From positions 1,984,001 to 2,048,000 of the forward strand of contig CP019169.1 in the NCBI GenBank assembly GCA_001953215.1: a stretch of DNA of 64,000 nucleotides, given 5' to 3'. Below are positions 21,935-32,226 of the stretch, piece after piece; positions within the stretch are counted from its first letter, which is position 1; each line of letters opens with the position of its first letter. Source of the DNA: Betaproteobacteria bacterium GR16-43. GTDB taxonomy: Bacteria; Pseudomonadota; Gammaproteobacteria; Burkholderiales; Usitatibacteraceae. The notes under the pieces are model-generated. The model was given only the letters and a program-made list of their open reading frames with translations. It searched no databases and was not told where the DNA came from. Both the position numbers and the translations under genes were made by a program.

Positions 21935-24183
21935 TGCCCATCAACCTGGAAATCGACGGCAAGGCGGTCACCGTGGAGAACGGCCAGACCGTCATGGAGG
22001 CCGCCAACAAGCTGGGCTTCTTCGTGCCGCACTTCTGCTACCACAAGAAGCTCTCGATCGCGGCCAACTGCCGCATGTGCCTCGTGCAGGTGGAGAAGGC
22101 GCCCAAGCCGCTGCCGGCCTGCGCGACGCCCGCCACCGAGGGCATGAAGGTGCAGACGCATTCGCAGTTCGCCATCGACGCGCAGAAGGGCGTGATGGAG
22201 TTCCTGCTCATCAACCACCCGCTCGACTGCCCGATCTGCGACCAGGGCGGCGAATGCCAGCTGCAGGACCTCGCCGTGGGCTACGGCGGCTCCGCCTCGC
22301 GCTACACCGAGGAGAAGCGCGTCGTCACGAACAAGGACCTGGGCCCGCTCATCTCCACCGACATGACGCGCTGCATCCATTGCACGCGTTGCGTGCGCTT
22401 CGGCCAGGAAGTGGCCGGCGTGATGGAGCTGGGCATGGCCGGGCGCGGCGAGCACTCGGAGATCCTCTCGTTCGTCGGCCGCACGGTCGACTCCGAAGTG
22501 TCCGGCAACATGATCGACCTCTGCCCGGTCGGCGCGCTCACCTCGAAGCCGTTCCGCTACACCGCGCGTTCGTGGGAGCTGTCGCGCCGCAAGTCGGTCT
22601 CCGCGCACGATTCGCTCGGTTCCGGCCTCGTGATCCAGACCAAGCAGGACCGCGTGATGCGCGCGCTCCCGCTCGAGGACGAAACGCTCAACGAGTGCTG
22701 GCTCTCGGACCGCGATCGTTTCGCGTACGAGGGCCTGAATGCCGACGACCGCCTCGTGCGCCCGATGGTGAAGCGTTCCACGGGCTGGGCCGAAGTCGAG
22801 TGGCCTGAAGCCCTCGACGTGGTCGCCAAGGGCCTGAAGGACGTCGCGGTGAAGCACGGCGGAGATGCACTGGGCTGCCTCGTGGCCCCGAACCTCACGG
22901 TCGAGGAGCTCCACCTCGCGCAGGCCCTGGTCCGCGCGTTGGGCTCCGAGAACATCGACAGCCGCATTCGCCAGTCGTCGTTCCCGAAGACTTCCGGCGC
23001 ACCGTGGCTGGGCCTGCCCGTGGCGGAACTCTCGAAGCTGGAGGCCGTGCTCCTCGTGGGCTCCACCCTGCGCAAGGAGCAACCCCTCATCGCCACGCGC
23101 CTGCGCGCCGCGGCGAAGAAGGGCCTCGCCGTGCACGTGCTGCACGTCGCGGACGACAACCTGTTGATTCCGCTGGCCGGCAAGAAGGTCGTGAAGCCGT
23201 CGGCGCTGGCCGCCGGCGTCGCGGGCTTCGCCGACGCGCTGAAGGGCAAGCGCTCCGCGATCCTGCTCGGCCACTACGCGCAACAGCATCCCCAGTACGC
23301 GCAGGTCCTCGCGGCCGCGCACGAGCTGGCGAAGCTCACCGGCTCCACCGTCGGCGTGATGCCCGAAGGGCCCAATGCCGTCGGCGCGCACCTGGCCGGC
23401 GCCGTGGCCTCGAAGGGCCTCGATGCGCACGCGATGATCGCCTCGCCCCGCCGCGGCTACCTGCTGGCGGGCCTCGAACCCGAGGCCGATTGCGCCCCGG
23501 GTGCCACGCGCGCGCTGGCCGGCGCCGAATTCGTGGTCGCGCTCACCGCGTACCGCAACGGCCTGTCGGAACTCGCGCACGTGATGCTGCCGATCGGCCC
23601 GTTCACCGAGACCGGCGGCACGTTCGTGAACATGGAAGGCCGCGTCCAGTCGTTCAACGCGGTCGTGAAACCGCTCGGCGATTCGCGCCCGGCCTGGAAG
23701 GTGCTGCGCATGCTCGGCTCGACGCTGGGCTTCAAGGGCGCCTTCGAAGCCGAAACGCTCGATGCCGTACGCCACGCGATCGCGCCCGACCTGCAAGCCT
23801 GGGCGCGCTCCGGCCTCGGCAACGCCGTATCGGGCGTCGGTGCGGCGCCTGCCGCGGCCACCGGCCGCTTCGAGCGCATCGCCGAATTCCCGCTCTACGC
23901 CGGCGATCCCGTCGTGCGCCGCTCGCCGTCGCTGCAGAAGACCGCCGAGGCGCAGGGCAGCCGCTTCGCGCGCCTCGCGCCGGCTGCGTTCGCCGCGCTG
24001 GGCCTGGCCGAGGGCCAGTCGGTGAAGGTGCGGCAGGGCAGCGGGGAAGCCCTGGTGCCCGCCGTGGCCGATGCGTCCGTACCCGAGGGCTGCGTGCGGC
24101 TTGCGCGCGGCATCCGCGAGACCGCCGGACTGGGCGAGGGCGAGCTCACGATCGAGAAGGCCGAAGCGCAGAGGGCCGCTTGA
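21934..24183 (+). CDS. nuoG: NADH-quinone oxidoreductase subunit G
   Basis: NuoG is the largest peripheral subunit and carries several Fe-S clusters. The 749-residue protein starts with a 2Fe-2S ferredoxin domain (ligands Cys35, Cys46, Cys49, Cys63). A His/Cys 4Fe-4S segment follows ([17 protein letters not shown]), then [10 protein letters not shown]. The remainder is a molybdopterin-oxidoreductase-like domain without obvious cofactor function, as is usual for NuoG. Its alanine-rich C-terminal third is the least conserved part. Its stop overlaps the TTG start of nuoH. Confidence 0.96.
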   Translation: MPINLEIDGKAVTVENGQTVMEAANKLGFFVPHFCYHKKLSIAANCRMCLVQVEKAPKPLPACATPATEGMKVQTHSQFAIDAQKGVMEFLLINHPLDCPICDQGGECQLQDLAVGYGGSASRYTEEKRVVTNKDLGPLISTDMTRCIHCTRCVRFGQEVAGVMELGMAGRGEHSEILSFVGRTVDSEVSGNMIDLCPVGALTSKPFRYTARSWELSRRKSVSAHDSLGSGLVIQTKQDRVMRALPLEDETLNECWLSDRDRFAYEGLNADDRLVRPMVKRSTGWAEVEWPEALDVVAKGLKDVAVKHGGDALGCLVAPNLTVEELHLAQALVRALGSENIDSRIRQSSFPKTSGAPWLGLPVAELSKLEAVLLVGSTLRKEQPLIATRLRAAAKKGLAVHVLHVADDNLLIPLAGKKVVKPSALAAGVAGFADALKGKRSAILLGHYAQQHPQYAQVLAAAHELAKLTGSTVGVMPEGPNAVGAHLAGAVASKGLDAHAMIASPRRGYLLAGLEPEADCAPGATRALAGAEFVVALTAYRNGLSELAHVMLPIGPFTETGGTFVNMEGRVQSFNAVVKPLGDSRPAWKVLRMLGSTLGFKGAFEAETLDAVRHAIAPDLQAWARSGLGNAVSGVGAAPAAATGRFERIAEFPLYAGDPVVRRSPSLQKTAEAQGSRFARLAPAAFAALGLAEGQSVKVRQGSGEALVPAVADASVPEGCVRLARGIRETAGLGEGELTIEKAEAQRAA

Positions 24184-25295
24184 ACGAGATCCTCACCCAG
24201 GTGCAGGGCACCTTCACCCAATACTTCGGCCCGCAGTACGGCCCGTATGCGTGGACCTTCGCGAAGTCGCTCGCCGGCATCGTGATGGTGCTCGTGCCCC
24301 TGCTGCTGACGGTCCTCTACTACCAGCTGGTCGAACGCTGGGTCATCGGATGGATCCAGGTGCGCAAGGGCCCGAACCGCGTGGGCTGGAAGGGCGTGCT
24401 GCAGCCGATCGCCGACGCGATCAAGCTCCTCATGAAGGAGCAGATCATTCCCGACGGCGCGTCGAAGGCGCTGTTCCTCCTCGCGCCGATCATCGCCGTC
24501 GCGCCCGCGCTGGGCGTGTGGGCCATCGTGCCGTTCTCGCCGGGCTGGGTGATCGCCAACGTCGACGCGGGGCTGCTGGTCGTGCTCTCGCTCACCTCGA
24601 TGGGCGTCTACGGCATCATCATCGCCGGCTGGGCCTCGAACTCGAAGTACGCGTTCATCGGAGCCCTGCGCTCGGCGGCCCAGGTCGTCTCCTACGAGAT
24701 CGCCATGGGCTTCGCGCTCGTCGGCGCGCTGATGGCCGCGCAGAGCCTGAACCTCACCGACGTCGTGCTGCGCCAGGACGGGAAGTACGGGATGCTCGAG
24801 TGGTTCTTCATCCCGCTCTTCCCGCTCTTCATGGTCTATTTCATCGCCGGGCTGGCCGAAACCAACCGCCACCCGTTCGACGTGGCCGAGGGCGAGAGCG
24901 AGATCGTGGCCGGCTTCCACGTCGAATACTCGGGCATGACCTTCGCGGTCTTCTTCCTCGCCGAGTACGCCAACATGATCCTGGTGGGCGTGCTGGCGAG
25001 CCTGCTCTTCCTCGGCGGCTGGCTCTCGCCCTTCCCGGTCTACTACCTCGACGGCACGGCGCTCGCGTTCCTCGCCGTCCCCGGCATCTGGTGGTTCCTG
25101 CTGAAGATCTCGTTCTTCATGTTCCTGTTCCTGTGGATCCGCGCGTCGTTCCCGCGCTACCGCTACGACCAGATCATGCGGCTCGGCTGGAAGGTGTTCA
25201 TCCCCATCACGCTGGTGTGGATCGTCGTGGTCGGCGTCATGATGCTGCCGCCCCTCTCCGGCATCGCACCCTTCTCCTGGTGGTTCGGAAAATGA
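24180..25295 (+). CDS. nuoH: NADH-quinone oxidoreductase subunit H
   Basis: NuoH is the membrane subunit forming much of the quinone-access chamber. The 371-residue protein has about eight membrane helices and conserved loops: [19 protein letters not shown]-like [29 protein letters not shown] and [14 protein letters not shown]. The start is taken as TTG 24180, which overlaps the nuoG stop (TTGA); no ATG or GTG lies close enough to preserve the N-terminal helix. The stop overlaps nuoI by four bases. Confidence 0.95.
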   Translation: MNEILTQVQGTFTQYFGPQYGPYAWTFAKSLAGIVMVLVPLLLTVLYYQLVERWVIGWIQVRKGPNRVGWKGVLQPIADAIKLLMKEQIIPDGASKALFLLAPIIAVAPALGVWAIVPFSPGWVIANVDAGLLVVLSLTSMGVYGIIIAGWASNSKYAFIGALRSAAQVVSYEIAMGFALVGALMAAQSLNLTDVVLRQDGKYGMLEWFFIPLFPLFMVYFIAGLAETNRHPFDVAEGESEIVAGFHVEYSGMTFAVFFLAEYANMILVGVLASLLFLGGWLSPFPVYYLDGTALAFLAVPGIWWFLLKISFFMFLFLWIRASFPRYRYDQIMRLGWKVFIPITLVWIVVVGVMMLPPLSGIAPFSWWFGK

Positions 25296-25789
25296 GCGTC
25301 ATCGATCGCACCAAGGATGTCCTCGGAAGCCTGATGCTGGGCGAGCTCCTGAAGGGGCTGCGCCTCACCGGGCGCTACCTGTTCGCCCGCAAGGTGACCG
25401 TGATGTTCCCGGAGGAGAAGACGCCGCAGGGCCCGCGCTTCCGCGGCCTGCACGCGCTGCGCCGCTATCCGAACGGGGAGGAACGCTGCATCGCCTGCAA
25501 GCTGTGCGAAGCCGTCTGCCCCGCGCTCGCCATCACCATCGAGAGCGAGCAGCGCGACGACGGCACGCGCCGGACGACCCGCTACGACATCGACCTCACC
25601 AAGTGCATCTTCTGCGGCTTCTGCGAGGAGAGCTGCCCGGTCGATTCCATCGTCGAGACGCGCATCCTCGAGTACCACGGGGAGAAGAAGGGCGACCTCT
25701 ACTTCACCAAGCCGATGCTGCTCGCCGTGGGCGACCGCTGGGAAAAGCAGATCGCCGAGGACCGCGCGGCCGACGCGCTCTACCGCTAG
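25292..25789 (+). CDS. nuoI: NADH-quinone oxidoreductase subunit I
   Basis: NuoI carries clusters N6a and N6b. The 165-residue protein has two ferredoxin motifs, [12 protein letters not shown] (Cys66, 69, 72, 76) and [12 protein letters not shown] (Cys105, 108, 111, 115). ATG 25292 overlaps nuoH by four bases. Two bases separate its stop from nuoJ. Confidence 0.97.
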   Translation: MSVIDRTKDVLGSLMLGELLKGLRLTGRYLFARKVTVMFPEEKTPQGPRFRGLHALRRYPNGEERCIACKLCEAVCPALAITIESEQRDDGTRRTTRYDIDLTKCIFCGFCEESCPVDSIVETRILEYHGEKKGDLYFTKPMLLAVGDRWEKQIAEDRAADALYR

Positions 25790-25791
25790 CC

Positions 25792-26385
25792 ATGGCGCTC
25801 AACCTTCCCCTCGTCACCTTCTGGGTCTTCGCGATCATCCTGATCCTCGCGGCGCTGCGCGTGGTGACGGCGCGCAACCCCGTGCACGCGGCGCTCTTCC
25901 TCGTGCTGTGCTTCTTCACCGCCTCGGCGCTGTGGCTGCTCGCTCAGGCGGAGTTCCTCGCCATCACGCTCGTGCTGGTCTACGTGGGCGCGGTGATGGT
26001 GCTCTTCCTCTTCGTCGTGATGATGCTCGACATCAACTTCGACAAGCTGCGCGAGGGCTTCTGGAAGCACCTCCCGCTGGCCGGCGGCATCGGCGCCCTG
26101 ATGGCGGGCGAGATGGTCGTGGTGCTCTACACCAAGGTGAACATGAACGAGATGCCCGCCTCCGCCGTGATGCCCGCGGGCTCCAACACCAAGGCGCTGG
26201 GTGCGGTGCTCTACACCGACTACCTGCTGCCCTTCGAGCTGGCCGCGGTCATCCTGCTGGTGGCGATCGTCGCCGCCATCGCGATCACGCTGCGCCGCCG
26301 GAAGGAAACCAAGTACCAGGATCCGCGCGAGCAGCTCGAGGCCAACCGCGCCAACCGCCTGAAGATCGTGAAGGACGTGAAGTGA
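25792..26385 (+). CDS. nuoJ: NADH-quinone oxidoreductase subunit J
   Basis: NuoJ is a membrane subunit of the proton-pumping arm. The 197-residue protein has five predicted hydrophobic segments and the conserved [20 protein letters not shown] and [20 protein letters not shown] stretches; the latter contains the pi-bulge helix characteristic of the family. The C-terminus is charged and cytoplasmic. The stop overlaps the GTG of nuoK by four bases. Confidence 0.95.
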   Translation: MALNLPLVTFWVFAIILILAALRVVTARNPVHAALFLVLCFFTASALWLLAQAEFLAITLVLVYVGAVMVLFLFVVMMLDINFDKLREGFWKHLPLAGGIGALMAGEMVVVLYTKVNMNEMPASAVMPAGSNTKALGAVLYTDYLLPFELAAVILLVAIVAAIAITLRRRKETKYQDPREQLEANRANRLKIVKDVK

Positions 26386-26687
26386 TCCCGCTCAACCACT
26401 ACCTCGTGCTCGGCGCGATCCTCTTCGCGATCAGCGTCGTGGGGATCTTCCTGAACCGGAAGAACCTGATCGTGCTGCTGATGGCGATCGAGCTGATGCT
26501 CCTCGCGGTGAACCTGAACTTCGTGGCCTTCTCGCGCCACCTGGGCGACCTCTCGGGCCAGGTCTTCGTGTTCTTCATCCTCACCGTGGCGGCGGCCGAG
26601 TCGGCCATCGGCCTGGCGATCCTCGTGGCGCTGTTCCGGAACCTGCGCTCCATCAACGTCGACGACCTCGGGTCGCTGAAGGGCTGA
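26382..26687 (+). CDS. nuoK: NADH-quinone oxidoreductase subunit K
   Basis: NuoK is a three-helix membrane subunit with conserved membrane glutamates. The 101-residue protein shows [20 protein letters not shown], with a key Glu, and [20 protein letters not shown], with the second Glu. The start is GTG at 26382 overlapping nuoJ (GTGA). Two bases separate the stop from the nuoL ATG. Confidence 0.96.
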   Translation: MIPLNHYLVLGAILFAISVVGIFLNRKNLIVLLMAIELMLLAVNLNFVAFSRHLGDLSGQVFVFFILTVAAAESAIGLAILVALFRNLRSINVDDLGSLKG

Positions 26688-26689
26688 CG

Positions 26690-28720
26690 ATGGAGTTGAT
26701 GAACCTCGCCATCGTCGCCGCCTTCGCGCCCCTCGTGGGCGCGTCGCTTGCCGGCTTCCTGGGCTGGAAGCTGGGCCGCGCGTTCTCGCACACGGTCACC
26801 ATCGCCTCGGTGCTGGTTTCGCTCGTCGCCTCGCTGATGTGCTTCCAGCAGGTGATCGGCGGCGGCGCGCAGCTCGACCGCGAGCTCTACACCTGGGCGG
26901 CGGGCGAGGGCTTCCGCATGCAGGTGGGCTTCCTCGTGGACCCCCTCACCGTCACGATGATGGTGGTGGTCACGTTCGTCTCGCTGATGGTGCACCTCTA
27001 CACCATCGGCTACATGGCCGACGACCCCGGCTACCAGCGCTTCTTCGCCTACATCTCGCTCTTCACCTTTTCGATGATGATGCTGGTGATGGCGAACAAC
27101 TTCCTCCAGCTCTTCTTCGGCTGGGAGGCGGTGGGCCTCGTTTCCTACCTGCTGATCGGGTTCTGGTTCACGCGTCCCACGGCCATCTACGCGAACCTGA
27201 AGGCTTTCCTGGTGAACCGCGTCGGCGACTTCGGCTTCCTGCTCGCCATCGCCGTCGTGTTCATGATCTTCGGCACGCTCGACTACGTCACCGTGTTCGC
27301 CGAGGCGAAGCGCTTCGCCAACACCCAGCTCTACCTGCTGCCCTCGTTCGTCGGCGGCGAGACGATGATCCGCCACGGCGCGTCGGCGCTGACCGTGATC
27401 TGCATCGGGCTCTTCATCGGCGCGATGGGCAAGAGCGCGCAGTTCCCGCTGCACGTGTGGCTGCCCGATTCGATGGAAGGCCCCACGCCCATCTCCGCGC
27501 TGATCCACGCGGCCACGATGGTCACGGCCGGCATCTTCATGGTCGCGCGCATGTCGCCGCTCTTCGAGCTTTCGCCCACGGCGCTGTCGTTCGTGGTCGT
27601 GATCGGCGCCATCACCGCGTTCTTCATGGCGCTCGTCGCCATCGTCCAGTACGACATCAAGCGCGTCGTGGCGTACTCCACGCTCTCGCAGCTGGGCTAC
27701 ATGACGATGGCGCTGGGCGCGGCCGCGTACCCGGTGGCCATCTTCCACCTCATGACCCACGCGTTCTTCAAGGCCGTGCTGTTCCTGGGCGCGGGCTCGG
27801 TGATCATCGCCCTGCACCACGAGCAGGACATGCGCAGGATGGGCGGGCTTCGCAAGTACCTGCCGATCACGTACCTCACCGTGCTGATCGGCGCGCTGGC
27901 CAACGCCGGCATCCCGCCGTTCGCGGGCTTCTTCTCCAAGGACTCGATCATCGAGGCGCTGCACCTGTCGAACACGGCCGGCGCGCACTTCGCGTACTGG
28001 CTCGCGGTCGCGGGCGTCTTCGTGGGCGGGTTCTACTCCTTCCGCCTCGTGTTCTTCGCCTTCCACGGCAAGGAGCGCTGGCGCGAGGCCCCGGCGCACG
28101 ACGACCATGCCCAAGACGCCCACGGCCACGGCCACGAGGTCCACGAGCCGCACGAGTCGCCGTGGGTGGTGACGGTGCCGCTGGTCCTGCTCGCGATCCC
28201 GTCCGTGATCATCGGGTGGATCGCCATCCAGCCCATGCTCTACGGCCCGTACTTCGGCACCGCGATCGCGAAGTCGGCCACGATGGCGAAGATGGCCGAG
28301 GAGTTCCACGGGGCCGTCGCGATGATGGTCCACTCGCTCACCTCGCTGCCGCTCTGGCTGGCCCTCGGCGGCGCGGCACTCGCGTACTACCTCTACATCG
28401 TGCGGCCGGACCTGCCCGCGGTGATCAAGAAGAAGAGCGGCGTGCTCGCCGTGATCCTCGAGAAGAAGTACGGCTTCGACGACTTCAACGACTGGTTCTT
28501 CGCCGGCGGCGCGCGCAGGCTCGGCACGCTGATGTGGAAGTGGGGCGACGTGAAGCTGATCGACGGCCTGATGGTGAACGGCACAGCCCGCCTGATCGGC
28601 TGGGGCGCCGCGGTCGCCCGTCGCGTGCAGACCGGGTACCTGTACCACTACGCGTTCACGATGATCTTCGGGGTCTTCGTGCTGTTGTCCCTCTGGTTCT
28701 TCTGGTACCGCAAGTTCTGA
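26690..28720 (+). CDS. nuoL: NADH-quinone oxidoreductase subunit L
   Basis: NuoL is the distal antiporter-like proton-pumping subunit with a long lateral helix. The 676-residue protein contains FFGWEAVGLVSYLLIGFW with a conserved Glu, GKSAQFPLHVWLPDSMEGP with a conserved Lys, and HAATMVTAGIF. A histidine-rich loop (HDDHAQDAHGHGHEVHEPHE) sits at about residues 470-490. The C-terminal lateral helix region follows. Thirteen bases separate it from nuoM. Confidence 0.97.
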   Translation: MELMNLAIVAAFAPLVGASLAGFLGWKLGRAFSHTVTIASVLVSLVASLMCFQQVIGGGAQLDRELYTWAAGEGFRMQVGFLVDPLTVTMMVVVTFVSLMVHLYTIGYMADDPGYQRFFAYISLFTFSMMMLVMANNFLQLFFGWEAVGLVSYLLIGFWFTRPTAIYANLKAFLVNRVGDFGFLLAIAVVFMIFGTLDYVTVFAEAKRFANTQLYLLPSFVGGETMIRHGASALTVICIGLFIGAMGKSAQFPLHVWLPDSMEGPTPISALIHAATMVTAGIFMVARMSPLFELSPTALSFVVVIGAITAFFMALVAIVQYDIKRVVAYSTLSQLGYMTMALGAAAYPVAIFHLMTHAFFKAVLFLGAGSVIIALHHEQDMRRMGGLRKYLPITYLTVLIGALANAGIPPFAGFFSKDSIIEALHLSNTAGAHFAYWLAVAGVFVGGFYSFRLVFFAFHGKERWREAPAHDDHAQDAHGHGHEVHEPHESPWVVTVPLVLLAIPSVIIGWIAIQPMLYGPYFGTAIAKSATMAKMAEEFHGAVAMMVHSLTSLPLWLALGGAALAYYLYIVRPDLPAVIKKKSGVLAVILEKKYGFDDFNDWFFAGGARRLGTLMWKWGDVKLIDGLMVNGTARLIGWGAAVARRVQTGYLYHYAFTMIFGVFVLLSLWFFWYRKF

Positions 28721-28733
28721 CGACATAACAACA

Positions 28734-30218
28734 ATGCCTTCCGGATACCCCCTGCTCTCGCTCGCCATCTGGGTGCCGATCGCCTTCGGCGTGCTGGTGC
28801 TCGCCTGGGGCGACAAGCGCGGCCCGAACGCGGCGCGCTGGCTGGCACTCGCCGGCTCGATCGCCGGCCTCGCCGTCGCCATCCCGCTGTGGACGCAGTT
28901 CGATCCCACGCCCGCGATGCAGTTCGTCGAGATGAAGCCCTGGGTCCAGGCCTTCAACATCAACTACCACCTGGGCGTGGACGGCATCTCGATGCCGTTC
29001 ATCCTGCTGAACAGCTTCATGACGATCCTCGTCGTGCTCCAGGCCTGGGGTTCGGTGAACGAGCGCGTGGCGCAGTACCTCGCGTCCTTCCTCATCATGT
29101 CGGGCCTCATCAACGGCGTGTTCGCGGCGCTCGACGCCATCGTCTTCTACGTGTTCTTCGAGGCGATGCTGATCCCGATGTTCCTGATCATCGGCGTCTG
29201 GGGCGGGCCGAACCGCGTGTACGCCGCGGTGAAGTTCTTCCTCTACACGCTGCTGGGCTCGCTGCTGATGCTCGCGGCCTTCATCTACCTTTACCAGGCC
29301 ACCAACGGCAGCTTCGAGATCCTCGACTACCACAAGCTGCCGCTGTCGCTGAAGGCCCAGATCCTCATCTTCCTCGCGATGTTCGCGTCGTTCTCGGTGA
29401 AGGTGCCGATGTGGCCGGTGCACACGTGGCTGCCGGACGCGCACACGGAAGCGCCCACCGGCGGCTCGGTCATCCTCGCGGCCATCACGCTGAAGATCGG
29501 CGCGTACGGATTCCTGCGCTTCAACCTGCCGATCGCCCCGGATGCGTCCCAGGCGCTGCAGGGTTTCATGATCACGCTCTCCCTCGTGGCCATCGTCTAC
29601 ATCGGCCTCGTGGCGCTGGTGCAGGACGACATGAAGCGGCTCATCGCCTATTCGTCCATCTCGCACATGGGGTTCGTCACGCTGGGCTTCTTCATCTTCA
29701 ATGCCGACGGCATGACCGGCGGCCTGATCCAGATGATCTCCCACGGCTTCATCTCCGCGGCCATGTTCCTCTGCGTGGGGGTCCTCTACGACCGCATGCA
29801 TTCGAGGCGCATCTCGGACTACGGCGGCGTGGCCAACAAGATGCCGGTGTTCGCGGCCTTCTTCGTGTTCTTCGCGATGTCCAATTCGGGCCTGCCGGGC
29901 ACCTCGGGCTTCGTGGGTGAATTCTTCGTCGTCCTGGGCACCATCAAGGTGAGCTTCTGGTGGGCCTTCCTCGCCGCCACGACGCTCATCTTCGGCGCCG
30001 CCTACACCCTGTGGATGGCCAAGCGCGTGATCTACGGCGCGGTGGCCAACGACAACGTCGCGGCGCTGGCGGACGTGAACGGGCGCGAGAAGCTCGTGCT
30101 CGGGCTGCTCGTCGCCGCGGTGCTCGCCATGGGCGTGAACCCGCGGCCGTTCACCGAAGTGATGAACCCCAGCATCCAGGGCCTGCTGAAGCACATCTCC
30201 GAGTCGAAAGTCCGATGA
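28734..30218 (+). CDS. nuoM: NADH-quinone oxidoreductase subunit M
   Basis: NuoM is the second antiporter-like subunit. The 494-residue protein has about fourteen membrane helices and the motifs FYVFFEAMLIPMFLIIGVWG, FSVKVPMWPVHTWLPDAHTE, and AYSSISHMGFVTLG. Its stop overlaps the nuoN ATG by four bases. No clear Shine-Dalgarno sequence is seen in the short gap after nuoL. Confidence 0.97.
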   Translation: MPSGYPLLSLAIWVPIAFGVLVLAWGDKRGPNAARWLALAGSIAGLAVAIPLWTQFDPTPAMQFVEMKPWVQAFNINYHLGVDGISMPFILLNSFMTILVVLQAWGSVNERVAQYLASFLIMSGLINGVFAALDAIVFYVFFEAMLIPMFLIIGVWGGPNRVYAAVKFFLYTLLGSLLMLAAFIYLYQATNGSFEILDYHKLPLSLKAQILIFLAMFASFSVKVPMWPVHTWLPDAHTEAPTGGSVILAAITLKIGAYGFLRFNLPIAPDASQALQGFMITLSLVAIVYIGLVALVQDDMKRLIAYSSISHMGFVTLGFFIFNADGMTGGLIQMISHGFISAAMFLCVGVLYDRMHSRRISDYGGVANKMPVFAAFFVFFAMSNSGLPGTSGFVGEFFVVLGTIKVSFWWAFLAATTLIFGAAYTLWMAKRVIYGAVANDNVAALADVNGREKLVLGLLVAAVLAMGVNPRPFTEVMNPSIQGLLKHISESKVR

Positions 30219-31666
30219 GCGCCGTGTTCACCCTTTCGAGCATCGCCCCGGCCGCCCCGGAAATCGCGCTGCTGGCACTCGGTTGCGCATTGCTCGTGGT
30301 CGACCTCTTCCTCGGCGACCACGAGAAGCACGTCACGTTCTGGCTCGCCATCCTGTCGCTGGTCGGCGTCGCGGTGCTCACCGTCTACGGCGCCGGCATG
30401 CCGCCGACGATCGCGTTCAACGGGATGTTCGTCTCCGACCTCCTGTCGCAGGTCCTGAAGGCATCCATCCTGCTTTCGGTGGCCGCCACGCTCCTCTACA
30501 GCCGCGAATACCTCGAGATGCGCGGCCTGCTGAAGGGCGAGTTCCTCTCGCTCGGCCTGTTCGCCGCGCTGGGCATGATGATGATGGTCTCGGCCCACCA
30601 CCTCATCACGCTCTACATCGGCCTGGAGCTGCAGGCGCTCTCGCTCTACGCCATGGTGGCCCTGCAGCGCGACAGCGTCCGTGCCACCGAGGCCGCGATG
30701 AAGTACTTCGTGCTGGGTGCGCTCTCCTCCGGCCTGCTGCTCTACGGCATGTCGATGGTGTACGGCGGCACCGGCGCGCTCGAGTTGACGCAGATCTCCA
30801 AGGCCATCGGTGCGGTGAAGATCAACGGCACGCTGCTCGTGTTCGGCCTGGTGTTCGTGGTGGCCGGCCTCGCCTTCAAGGTGGGCCTGGTGCCGTTCCA
30901 CATGTGGATCCCGGACGTCTACCACGGGGCTTCGACGCCGGCCACGCTCTTCATCGCCGCCGCGCCCAAGATCGCCGCCTTCGCCTTCACGCTGCGCTTG
31001 CTCGTGACCGGCCTGCACGGCATGTCGGCCGACTGGTCGCAAATGCTGATCGTGCTCGCCGTGGGCTCGCTCGCGTTGGGCAACCTCGTGGCCATCGCGC
31101 AAGGCAACCTGAAGCGCATGCTCGCGTACTCCACCATCGGGCAGATGGGCTTCCTCGCGCTGGGCCTGCTCGCCGCCTCGCCGCTGGGCTACAGCGCCGC
31201 GATGTTCTACGTGCTTACGTACGTGCTCACCACGCTGGGCGTCTTCGGCATCGTGATGCTCGCCACGCGAGCCGGCTTCGAAGCCGAGGAGCTCGAGGAC
31301 TGGAAGGGCCTGAACCGCCGGTCGCCGTGGTATGCCTTCCTCATGCTGGTGATGATGTTCTCGCTCGCGGGCGTGCCGCCCACGGTCGGCTTCTTCGCGA
31401 AGCTGGTCGTGCTGCAGGCCGCGCTCGATGCCGGGCACCTGTGGCTGGTCGTCTTCGCGGTGCTGATGAGCGTGGTCGGCGCGTTCTACTACCTGCGCAT
31501 CGTGAAGCTGATGTACATGGACGAGCCCACGCGCGACTTCACCCTCGCCACCCGGGCGGATACGCGCTGGGTCCTGTCCCTCAACGCCTTTGCCGCTCTG
31601 GTGCTGGGCGTCCTGCCCGGGCCGCTGCTCGACCTGTGCGCGAGCGCCGTCAAGCTCTCGATGTGA
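30215..31666 (+). CDS. nuoN: NADH-quinone oxidoreductase subunit N
   Basis: NuoN is the third antiporter-like subunit. The 483-residue protein has the usual LYIGLELQALSLYAMVALQR, GLVPFHMWIPDVYHGASTP and AYSTIGQMGFLALG segments, each with the conserved charged membrane residues. It completes the full set of 14 nuo genes. The stop overlaps the GTG of the following NUDIX gene by four bases, so the operon does not end here. Confidence 0.97.
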   Translation: MSAVFTLSSIAPAAPEIALLALGCALLVVDLFLGDHEKHVTFWLAILSLVGVAVLTVYGAGMPPTIAFNGMFVSDLLSQVLKASILLSVAATLLYSREYLEMRGLLKGEFLSLGLFAALGMMMMVSAHHLITLYIGLELQALSLYAMVALQRDSVRATEAAMKYFVLGALSSGLLLYGMSMVYGGTGALELTQISKAIGAVKINGTLLVFGLVFVVAGLAFKVGLVPFHMWIPDVYHGASTPATLFIAAAPKIAAFAFTLRLLVTGLHGMSADWSQMLIVLAVGSLALGNLVAIAQGNLKRMLAYSTIGQMGFLALGLLAASPLGYSAAMFYVLTYVLTTLGVFGIVMLATRAGFEAEELEDWKGLNRRSPWYAFLMLVMMFSLAGVPPTVGFFAKLVVLQAALDAGHLWLVVFAVLMSVVGAFYYLRIVKLMYMDEPTRDFTLATRADTRWVLSLNAFAALVLGVLPGPLLDLCASAVKLSM

Positions 31667-32226
31667 GCTCCGCGCCACCCGACGGGCCGGACTTCACGGA
31701 GCACTCGCTTTCCTCGCGGCTCGCCTACGACGGCGGCCTGCTGAAGCTGCGGCGCGACGAGGTGCGGCTGCCCGACGGCGGCCGTTCCTGGCGCGAGTAC
31801 GTGAACCACCCGGGCGCCGTGATGGTGCTCGCCTTCCTCGACCCCGAGACCATCCTCCTCGAACGCCAGTACCGCTTCCCCCGCGGCCGGCACTACATCG
31901 AGCTGCCCGCCGGGAAGATCGAGCCTTCGGAGCCGCCGCTGGAGACCGCGAAGCGCGAGCTGGTCGAAGAGTGCGGCTACGAAGCCTCGGAGTGGTGGAA
32001 GATCGCCCGCCTCGACCCGTGCATCGGGTACTCCGACGAGATCATCGAGCTGTACGGCGCACGCGGCCTCACGCACGTGGGCGCGCACCTCGACCAGGGC
32101 GAACACCTCCTCACCTTCTCCGCCCGCCTGGCCGACGCGCTGGACTGGGTGCGCGACGGTCTCATCACCGATACGAAGACCGCCTTCGGGATCCTCTGGT
32201 GGGCGCAGTTCGGGGCGCGCGCATGA
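31663..32226 (+). CDS. NUDIX hydrolase, probable ADP-ribose pyrophosphatase
   Basis: A 187-residue NUDIX protein with a complete catalytic box: GKIEPSEPPLETAKRELVEE followed by CGY, fitting GX5EX7REUXEEXGU. Upstream LLERQYRFPRGRHYIELPAG matches ADP-ribose pyrophosphatases of the NudF type, which split ADP-ribose and related sugars to AMP. It starts at GTG 31663 inside the nuoN stop (GTGA) and overlaps the glpD ATG by four bases. A link to NAD(H) turnover around complex I is plausible but inferred from position. Confidence 0.85.
   Translation: MSSAPPDGPDFTEHSLSSRLAYDGGLLKLRRDEVRLPDGGRSWREYVNHPGAVMVLAFLDPETILLERQYRFPRGRHYIELPAGKIEPSEPPLETAKRELVEECGYEASEWWKIARLDPCIGYSDEIIELYGARGLTHVGAHLDQGEHLLTFSARLADALDWVRDGLITDTKTAFGILWWAQFGARA

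Noticed and set aside
26399-31678. Very long antisense frames opposite nuoL, nuoM and nuoN, and another opposite the CPBP gene (47328-50393)
   Set aside because: Composition is repetitive His/Arg/Glu/Asp, as expected for the reverse complement of GC-rich membrane-protein genes. The sense frames encode well-conserved proteins.
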